DNA of 64,000 bases from Tetraselmis striata (lineage: Eukaryota; Chlorophyta; Chlorodendrophyceae; Chlorodendrales; Chlorodendraceae): assembly GCA_006384855.1 (NCBI GenBank), contig VCJN01002602.1, positions 124,001-188,000 of the forward strand, read 5' to 3'. The notes beneath the pieces were generated by a model. It saw only the letters and a list, made by a program, of their open reading frames with translations. It had not been told where the DNA came from and did no database searches. The position numbers and the translations under genes are program-made. Shown here piece by piece: positions 23,063 to 34,266 of this stretch. Within the stretch, counting starts at the first letter, position 1; every line of letters starts with the position of its first letter.

Positions 23063-23223
23063 GAGTCAAGTCTAAGGTATTGGCTGCTCTTCGATAATAT
23101 CGAATATCGATGAAGCTATAGCCGGCACCTCAGATTGGGTAGAACTATTGTACGGCCACTTCGAGCAAACACTGCAATGTACTTGGTTTACATATGTTGA
23201 TTGTGGCCCAGCCCCTCCAAAAA
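23063..23223. repeat. Split direct repeat B2
   Basis: Second copy of B, closing the element. Confidence 0.8.
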
Positions 23224-23413
23224 CACCAGCGTTATAATAAGCCACTACCCGGGTACCAGTACCAGGTATTCAAAGGGCGGAGGGGGGCTGTTTTGTTTGC
23301 CGAAAAGGCGCATTGACTTGATTTACAATATTTTCTAGGGCATGAGGAGCCTGTCGGCAACCCGCAAGAACAGAAAGCGCGAAGTGAGGTTAGTGGGGGG
23401 GGGGGGGGGGGAC

Positions 23414-23722
23414 GACGCGGCCTGCTACATGGTAGACGGGGCGCGAAGATGGAAGATGGGGGCAGCAGAGAGCCCGCTAGTTTGTATATAATACTACCTC
23501 GAGCAGGGTCGACTCACAGCGATTTGTTGGAGTTTACCATGCTCGTTTGCACATTAGTTTTTCTGAGTCAGATTTTGGGTATTGAAGCACACCCGTACTA
23601 CCGCGGTCGTAGTACGATGTGTAGCTGCGCGCGTTGCATGCGCGCCACATTTGTCTAGCGTGTCCTCGGCGAACGTGCAGCGCGCGCTAGGCGGAAGGAA
23701 ACCCCAATTACTAGTAGCAAAC
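23414..23722. repeat. Terminal direct repeat, left copy
   Basis: Starts GACGCGGCCTGCTACATGG, contains AAGATGGAAGATGGGG and CTACCTCGAGC, ends in a TAGTAGCAAAC-like block; pairs with 27781-28113. Confidence 0.8.
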
Positions 23723-23899
23723 ATTTGAAAGGGAGGGGGCTGTGTGGTTTGCCGAGCTCGATCTTGGGGCACATGCGCCGGCCGGCCCGAGGGGCAAACA
23801 AGGGGCGGTCAGGAAGCCGGGGCCGGGCACCGGACCCCGAGGGGGAGCCGAAAGGCGACCACGGGCCACTTGGGAGGACCGACGCCGTCACGCACGCCG

Positions 23900-25293
23900 A
23901 GTCGGCCGGGCGCGAACATGTCCGATGATGAGGCGGGAAGACAACCACCTTGGACGCCGTCTCCGAGAGGCGTTGGTGCTAGCTCCGGTCGGGCCAGTAG
24001 GATACGATGACGGTGGCCGCCGCGCCGGGGGTGCGGAGTTTGATGACGAGATCGTCGATGAGGCACCAAGGGGGTGCACCAGTTGTGCTCGCGACGCCAC
24101 GCGTCGTCGGAAAGGCGAAGGCATAGTTTCGGTAACCTCACTGCAGGAGTCGCGCCGGCGGGAGTTGTCGCGCGGAAGCCGCGCGTTTCCATTGTAGCGA
24201 AGCGGTCGATAGTGTGACGACCCAGATATTATCGAGGTGGTTGAGTACGTGGAGTAGGTTTAACGCCTAGTCGTCGTAGTCGATCTCGTGGCTGAGGCGA
24301 TCAACTCAGATGTTCGCCGTGATCTTGAGGTAGCGCGCGCGAATGGAGATGTCGTTAGTGCCGAGGATGAACCATAGCTGCCGTAACTCGGTCATGAGTG
24401 GAGGAGAGCGGGAGGTGAGGTTGGCGAGGATGTAGACCACCCCCAAATGTTGTCCTCGCGGAGCAGCATCTGTCGACCTCGCAGCTCCGAGAGGAAGGTG
24501 TCCTGAGCACGGCGTAGAGGACGGCCTTGAGCTCCTTGTAGGTGATGTGCAGCTCGCGGTCACCGTCGTAGCAAAAGCCGCACTCCTCGGTTGTTTCGTT
24601 GAGGACCTCGCCCCACCCGTAGCTAGAGCTGTCGACGTGCATGTAGACGGTCTCGACGGGCTAGTAGATGAAGCAGCTATTGCCATGTGTAGGGACCGCG
24701 GCCCAATAGCCGATGTTTTGCCAGAGGTTGTGCGTTATCTTGACACGCCCACTTCACGAGACCTTCGTGCGGAGCACGTCATGCAGCTCGCAGGGGTAAA
24801 ACCGGGCAGGCTCAATGGCGAGGAAATGGAATTGGGCACGACCAGCCCGGGATACTAGATCTCGCACATGCATCCATCGCTTGTCGCGCTTAGCGCGGCG
24901 AATGGGACCGAGGGCCGTTGCGGCGAGCGACTCGAATTTTCGGGGGGGGGGGGGGGGGGGGGGGGGGCGGGTGCGAATCGTACCGTTCTGCGAGTCGAAT
25001 TCCGGTCGTTGCACCGGCTCCCACTGGCCCTTGTCGGGGTGGCGGCTGAGGTCTAGCTTCCCCAGCAGTGAAGTGATGCGGTCCCGTACCCCGTAGTCAT
25101 GCGTTCGACTCGACGCGAAGAACATGAAGTCGTCCATGTAGGGGAGCATGCGGCAGCCGCGGAAGTGCCGGCGTGGTGTATGGCGCCGTCCCATGCTGAG
25201 CTTGGACCGAGGCACAATGTAGGAGGATGCTATAAAGTCGGCGCTACGCAAGTGGCGGTTGAATGCGGCAGTCAAGCAGGAGCGGAAGTACAT
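23900..25293 (-). pseudogene. RT C-terminal part, RNase H and bridge region
   Basis: From the 5' side: LTAAFNRHLRSADF, then the catalytic box LPYMDDFMFFAS (YMDD), LDLSRHPDKGQWEP, a long G/C tract at about 24940-24967, then MHVDSSSYGWG and HITYKELKAV of RNase H near 24500-24640. Further on, in broken frames, NWCTPL and DDLVIKLRTPG match the NWCSPAFGLMDDLVLKLRQS text of the 39.5 kb element. RT, RNase H and bridge appear in the DIRS order. Frameshifts around the G/C tract and after RNase H disable it. Confidence 0.75.
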
Positions 25294-26390
25294 TTGAAAT
25301 TGTTACGACTGAATCCAGTTTTCGTCTTGACAAGCTATTTTTACCTAGCATCATGGAAGGGCCCGCCCCGGACCAGCCCACATAAGGTAAAGCGCGTACG
25401 GCGGGGCCATTGTAGGCCATGTGGCTATTATGTTGGAGTACATGTACAAATTTGCATCAGTGGTACGGTACATTACACGTGAGTCACACGGGGGTTTACG
25501 CTCGCACAGAGGCGCCAACAACGCCAACGCTCGCTAGTCCGGCCGCTGAAACCCGTGATCACGTTACTGCGCAGTATATGCATGCGCATGTTCCCGCCAT
25601 TTATCATCCCCCGGAAGTCGCAGCCTGCTCCAGCGCTGCGCACTACCGGCCACGGCCAAGCGGCTAGGCCGCTCGGCCGTCGCGCTTATGAGATTAGCTC
25701 CCGACTTGAGCCGCTGCCAGCGGTGTCCCCAGACGTCCTCGGATTTCGGAGGCTAAGGCGGGGAAAACTCCCCATGCACAAGTGTCCGCATGCTTGCCGA
25801 TCTTGTGCAACACACCAGTACCGGATTGCCCGACGTGCGGCAGCCACCTGCCCACGCTCTTGGCCGAGGGCGGCTTCTTGGGCCCCTTGCACGGTTGGAT
25901 TTATTACAGCCGCCACCGTGCAAGGCTGTGCCGAGTATTGAAACGCCCTTGTAACGGGCGGGTCGCACCGAAGTACGGAAACACGATTATATTTCGAATA
26001 GCCCTCGCGAGTAGGGTGCCCCCACCGAGTCGTACACCCCCCTCCCCACCCGTAGGCGGATCTCTGAGAGACCGACGCACGGCCGAGGTCGTAAATGAAT
26101 TCTTTTTAGCAGCCCCCGTACAAGATTATTTCCCGGCGGCGCCAGCACGCCCTACCGGGAATTTGAATATTATTTGAAAAGCCCCCGTAGTAGGGCTCTC
26201 CGATCGTCGCATGATCCGAGGACCCGCCGCAACCGGCCACCCCGCTCAGGCCTTTGCCGCACCCAGCCGGGCACGGGTCCTAGGGGTTACCAACGCCCAC
26301 CACGTGGAGGCGGGGGAGGTGCCGTTTGGCCTGCCGCACCCATGATCCCCCGCTCCTGGCGGGGCGCTGCCTGGCGGCGGGCGCCGAGCA
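25294..26390. other. 1.1-kb segment interrupting the RT
   Basis: The RT reading ends at about 26391 (...LYYFC) and resumes at about 25293 (YFRSCLTAAFNRHLRSADF). The segment between does not translate as RT. No clear terminal inverted repeat was found; AAGTA occurs at both junctions and could be a short target duplication. A plus-strand stretch near 25780-25870 has several Cys/His residues but no recognised domain. Confidence 0.5.
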
Positions 26391-27300
26391 AAAGTAGTAA
26401 AGACTTAGACTCCATACCATGAAGAGTCCCACCAGTCGATAAAGCTTACCTCGGTAGTCGACGGTGCAGTAGTTTCGGTGTTTGGAGGCAATGCCGACGG
26501 CGTACACGCCGTCATGCATGGCCATGGAGGGCATATAGTCGCCGGGTCGAGCCAGATGACGCAGCCGGGTGAGAAGGGTCTCGAAGCACAAGTCCTGCTC
26601 CTCACAATACCGATTTAGGGGTTGCATGTCGATATTAAGTCGCCACTTGTTGACATCAGGCTCAATGACGAGGAAGAGCAGGGAGACCCACCGATAGCAG
26701 TTGCCTTCCTCCCACGCCCCACTAGCCAAGAAGCGAGCCAGCTCGCCGTCCATGAAACGTAGCTGGTCGAGGGTCTCGTCCTCCATCGAGGCGCCTTGCA
26801 TTTATTGCATGTAGTCGCCGGGTCGAGCCAGATGACGCAGCCGGGTGAGAAGGGTCTCGAAGCACAAGTCCTGCTCCTCACAATACCGATTTAGGGGTTG
26901 CATGTCGATATTAAGTCGCCACTTGTTGACATCAGGCTCAATGACGAGGAAGAGCAGGGAGACCCACCGATAGCAGTTGCCTTACTTCCTCCCACGCCCC
27001 ACTAGCCAAGAAGCGAGCCAGCTCGCCGTCCATGAAACGTAGCTGGTCGAGGGTCTCGTCCTCCATCGAGACGCCCTCGCTGGTTAAAGGGGGCGGGCAG
27101 CCCGTCCTTGATCGGGATGCGCACGCCCTTGTGGGTGATATCGGCGACCTTGCATTCGACGCGGATGTCCGCCGAGGCTTGCCCGCTGCGTCGCACTGTA
27201 GTCATACTCGGGAGTACACAAGTCGGGGCGTGATCCGAATGGCGCATGGCTGCGCGGCTGGCGCGTAGCCGTCCGCCCGCGCTCAATAGCCACGTCGACT
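26391..27300 (-). pseudogene. DIRS-type reverse transcriptase, N-terminal part
   Basis: Minus-strand reading gives a leader (ADIRVECKVADITHKG), then DQLRFMDGELARFLASG, YRWVSLLFLVIEPDVNKWRL, NIDMQPLNRYC and MVWSLSLYYFC. The last is the SLSPYYFC block found before the catalytic motif in DIRS RTs (compare WSLSPYYIC at 38.2 kb). The reading stops at about 26391 in the middle of this block. Translation passes through a 276-bp tandem duplication, so the RT would carry a repeated segment. Confidence 0.7.
26536..27087. repeat. 276-bp tandem duplication inside the RT
   Basis: The unit starting TAGTCGCCGGGTCGAGCC at 26536 recurs at 26812. The copies are almost identical; the second has an extra TTAC near 26980 and one base change near 27069. 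High identity suggests a recent event. Confidence 0.9.
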
Positions 27301-27780
27301 GCTCTAGGACGCGTACCCGTGGCGCGTAGTGGCAGGAGTAGGAGTCGACCAAACGGGGTTGCTCGTTCGACCACGGCCGCCGAGTCGGCCACAGGTTGGG
27401 TGCGGAATCGGGACAAAGGATAGGGTAGGAAATTGAATCGGCCAGCCATGCCGAGGCGCCAAGCAGCATGCTCCAAGATGGAGCGTGTCATACCGGTGAG
27501 GGCAGCACACACACGAGGGACCATCAGTACCACCAACCCGAGCAGCATCCGCCGTCGGAATGGGGGCTCGAGAGGGAGAAGAGAGAAGCGCGATGTTTTA
27601 GCGCTCGCCGTTCAAAAATGCGATTTAAATTCAGCAATTGTCAGCATGACCGGCAGCGACCGGCTATTCGCATTCACAAAGACGTTTCTGGCGGTCGGGG
27701 GACGGCGGATCTTCACATGCGGGTCGAGCATGCGGGAAATCCAAAGCGTCTTGCACGGGACGATGCCGCGAACGAGCAGC

Positions 27781-28113
27781 GACGCGGCCCGCCACATGCA
27801 TGGTAGGTGAGGCGTAAAGATGGAAGATGGGGACAACAGAGAGCCCGCTAGTTATTTATAGAACACTACCTCGAGCGGGGTCGACTCACAGAGATGTAGG
27901 TGTTGGAGTTGACGGTGCTCGTTGTCACGGCAAGTTTCCTACGTCTAATTTTGGTGTTGTAGCGCGCCCGCAGTACAACGGTCCATGCTCGTGCTTGGTA
28001 AGATGTGTAGCTGCGGGCGACGCATGCGTACCACGTGGATTGCCGTGTCGCATGCGAACGCGCGCAGTGCGGGATATGCGGAGGGAAATCCCAATATAAG
28101 AATTGGTAGTAAA
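27781..28113. repeat. Terminal direct repeat, right copy
   Basis: Same blocks as the left copy in the same order; 5' end of the minus-strand element. Confidence 0.8.
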
Positions 28114-28954
28114 CTATACACAAAGGATTTATACTCATTGTAGAAGTAACGTGACTCTGGCTATCTCGGCGCACGGATCATTATCAATTGACGATCTGTC
28201 ATGGATGGCCATATACCTATACAAGCCGAGGACTCTAGGAGGGTTCGCTGATGAGGGTGTGTCAATCATTTCGACTAGCCACATCCAAATTTAAACTTCG
28301 GCTAGTATGTTACTGCAAAAATGGCTTATCATTCCGCAACCAAATTCTAGATTTTCGATATCTTTCATGATGCGTTTGATACAAACCGATATTCATTGAT
28401 TTCAGAATAAGTGTAAAATCTATATATTGCCGAGCCCTAGAATCAATGTTTGTATCAAACAGATTCTGAAAGGTCTCGATAAAGTAGAATTCGATTGCAT
28501 GGGCAGTTCAAATATTACGCCAGCCGTGGCGATGATTTGACATGTTGGGTTGCTGTTGAAATGTGGAAGTCTGACGAGCGAGCCTGAGTTGTCACCGTAG
28601 GCACGGGGGAAATTATACACTATTTAGTCGCTATACAAATGTATGTATATTTCATATTTATCATTGTAGATTTTTATTTTATTACATTGTTATATGATAT
28701 AGTATTTTCTTCTTCCTACCAAACTGATAAATATCTAATCTGAAAACAGTTAGACACCATGCATAAATTGTCAATTAAAGATACGTCAAACCAAGCAAAT
28801 AAATGTATAATAATCAATACAAGCAACCGATGGTGTGTTTATGTGTTAGAGAAGTTCAACAAGCCGTGCGGGGTGTTTTAGGGTTTTGGAGTAAGCATGC
28901 TATGTAACCTTCCAGCTTGTCTCTTTCGAGATGGCAAGCAACGTAACCTTGTCA
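28114..28954. other. AT-rich intergenic segment
   Basis: Clearly more AT-rich than its surroundings, particularly 28.3-28.85 kb, with no coding stretch. One TTTTAGGGTTTT block near 28876 resembles plant/algal telomere repeat but stands alone. Confidence 0.6.
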
Positions 28955-29260
28955 TAGCCCGCTGACGCTTAGGAGGTTGTTTCGGGATTGCTGACACGGT
29001 GCGTCGAGGTCCTGAGCATGGTGGCGGCTCTGGAGCGTGCACGATGCTTCATTACACGGTGTAGATTCGTCGTCCGCCATCCCGTTGCCGAAATTGCATA
29101 GCGCGTCCGTGGATATCACCCTCGCAGCACACATGTGCACGAGTGGCCCAGACTCTTGATCGGGCGCGCATCACCCATCCACCCCGCTTCGTTCGGGAAT
29201 GATGCGGGCCGGTTTTAAGCACCTTATGTTGGTCTCCTAGCGCCCCTTTTAGCGGTGGAT
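28955..29260 (+). pseudogene. Degenerate copy of the 63.4-kb coding remnant
   Basis: Plus-strand reading gives VAALERARCFITRCRFVV then RHPVAEIA, parallel to VAARERARCLIRRRRFV then CHPVVEAA on the minus strand at about 63440-63570. DNA similarity covers roughly 200 bp. Stops break the frame. The protein is unrecognised; it is probably part of a dispersed element. Confidence 0.5.
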
Positions 29261-30349
29261 TGTTTCCGACCTTGTGTAACCCACACCCGTCAGTAGTCAC
29301 TAGCATGAACAACATTACGCACATCACATCACCGCCGGCGATGAAATCGGGCCATCGTCGCCGTGCCGCTTGGTCTCCCCGGTTGTTTGAGCTATCGGTA
29401 ACATCCGCGCAATATTGATGTAACCATAATGCGGTATCAATCCTTCGCTACATTCGCTACATTCGCTATGTACGAGTAGTCCCTGTAGCGCTACCGGATC
29501 TACAAGCAAGGCCCGGAGCCAAGTTTCTGGACCAAGTATACGGCATGGACTACAAACGTACAGTGTGACAGCGTTCTAGGTCGCTGCCACCATCAGCTCA
29601 CAGCCTAACCAACGATTCAAGCATTCAGCTGCTCGGTTTTGATCCTCTGGGCATGCGCACACGCGCGATGCCGCCGCGCAAATATTTACAGCCAGGGCGA
29701 GAATGATAGCCGAAAAGGAATGGCCAATGCCCATGATTAAGATGATATATGTATATGCTACGAAACGACAGCACCAGTCTAATCTTTCGTCGGCTAGACG
29801 AACTGCTCTTGAAGAGCAATTATATAGCTGTACTCGAATGAGCTTGAGGATTGTCTGCTGATGTACCGACTGCATGCCGCTGTCACCGCGCAATAACATG
29901 CGTGCATGCTGCGGCTCCCGTTGCTGCGAGCGGGCGGTTTATCTCTCCATCCAAGCATTCAATGAAATCGGTGCGATTACATCAGAGTAAAGTAAGGGCA
30001 GTAGATGAAGTCGGTATGTACGAAGTACATACTACGAATATGTCAACATTATCACCTGTGCGCAGCTCTACGCCCGCGCGCACCAACCAACTACCAATAG
30101 CTCTGCAATCCCCATATTAATGAATACACTCACCACGCCCTACCGCGGTGGTACCGCCCGCATTTTATTCTTTGATTTGTCGCGGTGTCGCAATTGCTGC
30201 ACCAGTGAGACACGAGCATGTGCGTATAGGCGCGAAGGATTGCTACGAGTAGTAGGCAATGCTTTCACCACCGCCGATGTCATGTACAGTCAAGCGTTGT
30301 TGGGGTTCTAGGCTTCCATGGTACTTTAAGCGTTAAACCCTCCGGTAAT
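29261..30349. other. Intergenic, no gene seen
   Basis: Short open frames only, none with a recognisable domain, ending at the start of the 255-bp tandem array. Confidence 0.5.
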
Positions 30350-32070
30350 AATGCAACAATCGAGGCGACACCCGCCTCAAAGCACAACGCTTGCCCCACA
30401 ACAGCGTGATATCGTAGCCTCATGTGCACATATACTCGTACGCAGCCTATGTATACTCGTCGTAGCCTCAGATATACATCGTGTACGTGCTATTAGCGTA
30501 TACATATATATCGTTATGCCACATATATATCGTTATGCCACACTACACTTCTCCACCCCCCGCGAGACCTCAATTCTCTGTTTTGGCAGGCATCAAAACG
30601 GTGACCTCTACGTCCCTAGATCGATCACACAAGCTCCGAAACCAGTGTAGCAATCGAGGTGTTGACATACGCCTCAAAAGCACAACGACGCTTGCTACAC
30701 GGCCGCGTGATGCCGTATACATATTAGTCACCATAGCCTCAGGTACACATCGTGTACGTTTCATTAGCATATACATATATCGTTATTGCCACACTACATT
30801 CCCCCGTCCCCCGCGAGACTACATAATTTCTCGGATTTAGTAAGCATTGAAACGGTGACCTCTGGGCCCCAGGATCGACCACACAAGCTCCAAAACCAGT
30901 GTTGCAATCGAGGCATCGATATACGCCTCGAAAGCACAACGACGCTTGCTACACGGCCGCATGATATTGCATATATACTCGTCGTCGTAGCCTCAGGTAC
31001 ACATCGTACACGTGCATTTACCGTATACATATAATATCGTTATTGCCACACTACATTCCCCCGTCCCCCGCGATACACCATTTCTCGGTTTTAGTAGGCA
31101 TCGCGAAACGGTGACCTTTCACCTCTAGGTCCCTGGATCGAACGCACAAGCGCCGAAACCAGTGTAACAATCAAGGCGCCTTGAAAGCACAGCACTTGCC
31201 ACACGCTTGCATGATATCATCGTATATATACTCGTCGTAGCCTCGTCAGGTACACATCGTACACGTACTCGTAGCGTATACAGATATCGTTGTTGTTAGC
31301 CCCCCCCCTCCCCCCCCCCCCCCCCCCCCCGCACGCTAGACATCAATTCTCGGTTTCAGTAGGCATCGCAAAACGGTGAAATCTAGCCCCTTGGATCGAA
31401 CATACAAGCTCCGAAACCAGTATAAGAATTGAGGCGACATCCGCCTCGAAACCACATCGATGCTTATTGCCACACAGTCGCGTGATATCATCGTATATAG
31501 ACTCGTCGTAGCCTCGTCAGGTACACATTGTACACATACTCCTAGCAAATACGTATGTCGTTATTGCCCCCCCCCCCCCCCCCCCGGCGCGCGCGCCAGA
31601 CATCAATTCTCGGTTTCATTCGGCATCGAAACAGTGACCTCCCGGTCCCTGGATCGAACATATAAGCTCCGAAACCAGTACAACAATCGAGGCGACATCT
31701 GCCTTAAAGGCACGATGCTTGCCACATGGGCTCGTGATATCGTAGTATATATACTCGTCATAGCCTCGTCAAGTACACATTGTACACATACTCATAGCAA
31801 AAACATATATCATCATTCTGGTCACCCCCCCCCCCCCCCCCCCCGAGTAGACATCAATTCTCTGTGTCAGTAGGCATCAAAACAGGGACCTCTAGGTCCC
31901 TGGATAGAACATAAAAGCTCCAAAACCAGTAATAACAATCGAGGCGGCATCTGCCTCAAAGCGCAATGCTTGCCACACACCGGCCGTGTGATTTCGTATA
32001 TATGCTCATCGTAGCCTCAGGTACACACCGGACACGTACTCGTAGAGGACACAGATATCGTGATTCTCAA
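30350..32070. repeat. Tandem array, seven ~255-bp units with tRNA-like box
   Basis: A block like CAATCGAGGCGACATCCGCC starts units at about 30350, 30646, 30897, 31158, 31417, 31676 and 31927, spacing 251-296 bp. On the minus strand each unit has GGTTTCGGAGCTT followed by a GTTCGATCC-like box, close to an RNA polymerase III B box. Three units carry C tracts of 16-30 bases (about 31303-31330, 31567-31585, 31826-31844) at the same place in the unit. Units have diverged by substitutions and small gaps. Confidence 0.85.
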
Positions 32071-33233
32071 GGCAAGCATGCTGAAAAGAATGGCTGGAAT
32101 CAAGACAATGCATCGGCATTTGCACCAATGCCAGGATGCGAGGGAACGGCATGCGATGCCATTTTTCCTTGTACGTTGCGCTTGGATATATGTGACTCAA
32201 GACAACACAAGCAGTAATTGTAGTCGGTAAAGTTGCAGTGATTGTAGTGACGGTGTGGTAACCTCATGATAAAGTTAATGGGCAGAAACCGCCTCGCTCT
32301 CATTGGCACGCATACAGCTGCTGTGGAGAGCAAAATCAGCAACAGGTCCGCATGATTGGTGTGATTCAAATATCAATTTCATTTCTGCACACGGAAAACG
32401 ATTCCACATGTGCACGCCAAATGTTCCAGACGCCACTGCTGCTACATTATTGGCATTGCCAAGAGCACCATGCCGCCCTGAGTATCCCGTAGCGTCCTCA
32501 GCACCTACTGTCTTCAGCCCGGGGCCATGCTTCAGCCTGACAGTCCTTCCCCTATGTGTTTAGGCACCTCTGCGTCAGTGCTTGGCGCATTTGAAGCCTA
32601 ATGAAATCGGAAATTGGAAAGGTACTAAGACCGGCGCAACTGGCTGGGCCTCTGCAATGGGGCTCAGAATGACAATGTGCTGATGGCTGGAGGATTGTGC
32701 GGGCATGTGGATATATTTGTTAGCCATGGTAGTGCATGGACCACAGATGTAGGCAATTGCAGTGGGAAACCTGTGGGGTCAAGGCGGCGGCATATGTATG
32801 CTGCGGGCGAGCATCAGGGTGGCATATGTATATTAAACCCATGCAATCAAGGAAAGCGCAATGAGACCAGGACTCAGGGGGCTCACAGCTTGCGAGCCAT
32901 GAAGTCATGGAATTGTCGCGGGAATCAGCGCCCAATATGACCGATCACATCTTGTGACCATCGTCCGGGCGTGTCACGTGTGACGCTGCACACTTGGCCG
33001 CAGCTACTTCAACAGGGGAGTGACGAATACTGGCAACCCCCTGATCGTTCAGGAAACTTGCTTGGCTGTTGCATCTGAATGTCCATGCGATGAAGTATCT
33101 GACCAAGCTGCTTGGAACAGGGAATGCGCTCAGCATGCTGACCAGCCTGGGACCGAAAATTGCAACGGCTACTATGCGGGTTATTTCTCTCGCAGGCCGT
33201 AGAGGACGCAACGTGCTGGTTCCAGCCATCGTG
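32071..33233. other. Intergenic, 3' flank of the protease-like gene
   Basis: No gene recognised on either strand. Open frames (for example 33069-33524 on the plus strand) are largely shadows of the protease-like gene or lack domains. Confidence 0.5.
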
Positions 33234-34139
33234 TCAAAAGCTCTCCAGCATGGATGCCGTAGGCAATATCCAGCCGCGCAGCGTATCTATGCTGGCGTAA
33301 ACGCCCGGCTTGCCGGCGCGCGCACAGCCGTCGCCCCAGGAGACGAGACCAACCAGGCGGCGGCCGCCGTCGCTGCCCTCCAGGAGAAGCGGGCCGCCCG
33401 AGTCGCCCTGGCAGGCGTCGCGGGCGCCGTCCCCGGAGGCGCACACCATGCTGGGGAGGACCTCGCCGGGGTAGACAGCCTCGCAGTCGGCGCGGCTCAC
33501 GAAGCCGACCGTCGCGCGCCGTAGCTCGCTAGACGAACGGCCGCCCGGAGCGATAGTGCCCCAGCCGAGGACAGCGAGCGGCTCGCCACTCGGCAGCGCG
33601 CGGGCCGCCTCACTAGCGATGCCAATGTCCAGGGGGTGAAAGTCGGCGTCCACCGGGCGATCGAGCAGCAGCAGACCGGCGTCGTTGGCTTTTGAGGCGC
33701 TGTTGTAGCCGGGGTGAGTGATGGCCATGCGGACGGCATACGTCTGCCGAACGGCGTCCACGGGGTCAGTCAGGTCGTAACGCGCGACGTGCACCCGCAG
33801 CCGCGCCGCGGCGGCTTCGGAGTCGGGCACGCAGGTGGCGGCGGTCAGAACCACGCGGTCGGTGATCAGCACGCCGCCGCAAACGACGACGGGGCTCGGG
33901 AAGCGCGTCACCGCGACGACAAAGTCATAGCCCGACTCGACGGGCTGCCCGCCGACGACCTGCCCGAGCACGCCGTCCTCCCCCTCCCCCTCCCCTTCAC
34001 CCTCCTCCGCCTCGGCGACCTGCTCCTCGTAGTCGTAGCCGTAGCCGTAGTCGTATGTGTAGCCGAAGTCGTACTGCGCGCGTGCCGCTGCCGCGGCCGC
34101 AGCAAGAAGCGCCAGCAGCAGCAAGAGTGGCGACCGCAT
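33234..34139 (-). CDS. Secreted trypsin-like (S1) protein lacking catalytic His; single exon
   Basis: A 301-aa protein of the chymotrypsin fold, probably exported and non-proteolytic. Residues 1-22 form a signal peptide (Leu/Ala core after MRSP). Residues 23-60 are Tyr/Asp- then Glu/Gly-rich. VVGGQPV at 61-67 corresponds to the IVGG start of a mature S1 domain. The His box reads LTAATCV: Thr102 stands where His57 is invariant. The Asp box NDAGLLLL (Asp153) and Ser box DACQGDSGGP (Ser247, with Asp241 for trypsin-type specificity) are intact, as are the Cys pairs around them. The codon is ACC where a protease has CAC. S1 homologues without a full triad act as binders or inhibitors elsewhere (for example Phytophthora glucanase inhibitor proteins), but the role here is unknown. 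A 30+ base G tract lies upstream at about 34228-34266. Confidence 0.85.
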   Translation of the reverse strand: MRSPLLLLLALLAAAAAAARAQYDFGYTYDYGYGYDYEEQVAEAEEGEGEGEGEDGVLGQVVGGQPVESGYDFVVAVTRFPSPVVVCGGVLITDRVVLTAATCVPDSEAAAARLRVHVARYDLTDPVDAVRQTYAVRMAITHPGYNSASKANDAGLLLLDRPVDADFHPLDIGIASEAARALPSGEPLAVLGWGTIAPGGRSSSELRRATVGFVSRADCEAVYPGEVLPSMVCASGDGARDACQGDSGGPLLLEGSDGGRRLVGLVSWGDGCARAGKPGVYASIDTLRGWILPTASMLESF

Positions 34140-34235
34140 TTCACAGCGGGGGGCGTCACGGGGTCGCTCGGGTGATCGTGAGCGTAGTGGAGTGACGCTG
34201 GCAAAGTGAAGAGCTTCTCACTTTTTCCCGGGGGG

Positions 34236-34266
<31 letters not shown>

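Larger units (their letters stand above)
17855..23223 (+). mobile_element. DIRS-order retroelement with split direct repeats (PAT/Ngaro-like)
   Basis: Four repeats occur in the order A1 (17855-18180), internal region, B1 (22491-22655), A2 (22659-23004), B2 (23063-23223). This A1-B1-A2-B2 arrangement is the known hallmark of PAT-like and Ngaro elements, which replicate through a circle and insert by tyrosine recombinase. The internal region holds Gag-like ORFs with zinc-knuckle-like cysteines, an RNase H tail and a methyltransferase-like domain. No catalytic RT motif was found and no convincing recombinase, so this copy is probably non-autonomous. Confidence 0.75.
23414..28113 (-). mobile_element. 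DIRS-like retroelement with ~310-bp terminal direct repeats
   Basis: Direct repeats at 23414-23722 and 27781-28113 flank a minus-strand Gag/RT/RNase H region. RT motifs and the HITYKELKAV RNase H box are shared with the 36.3-41.3 kb element, so the two are relatives. The recombinase expected at the 3' end was not recognised. The RT is interrupted at 25294-26390 and partly duplicated, so this copy is inactive. Confidence 0.75.

Noticed and set aside
30350..32070. CRISPR array
   Set aside because: Units are ~255 bp, diverged throughout, without short repeats and unique spacers, and the DNA is eukaryotic.
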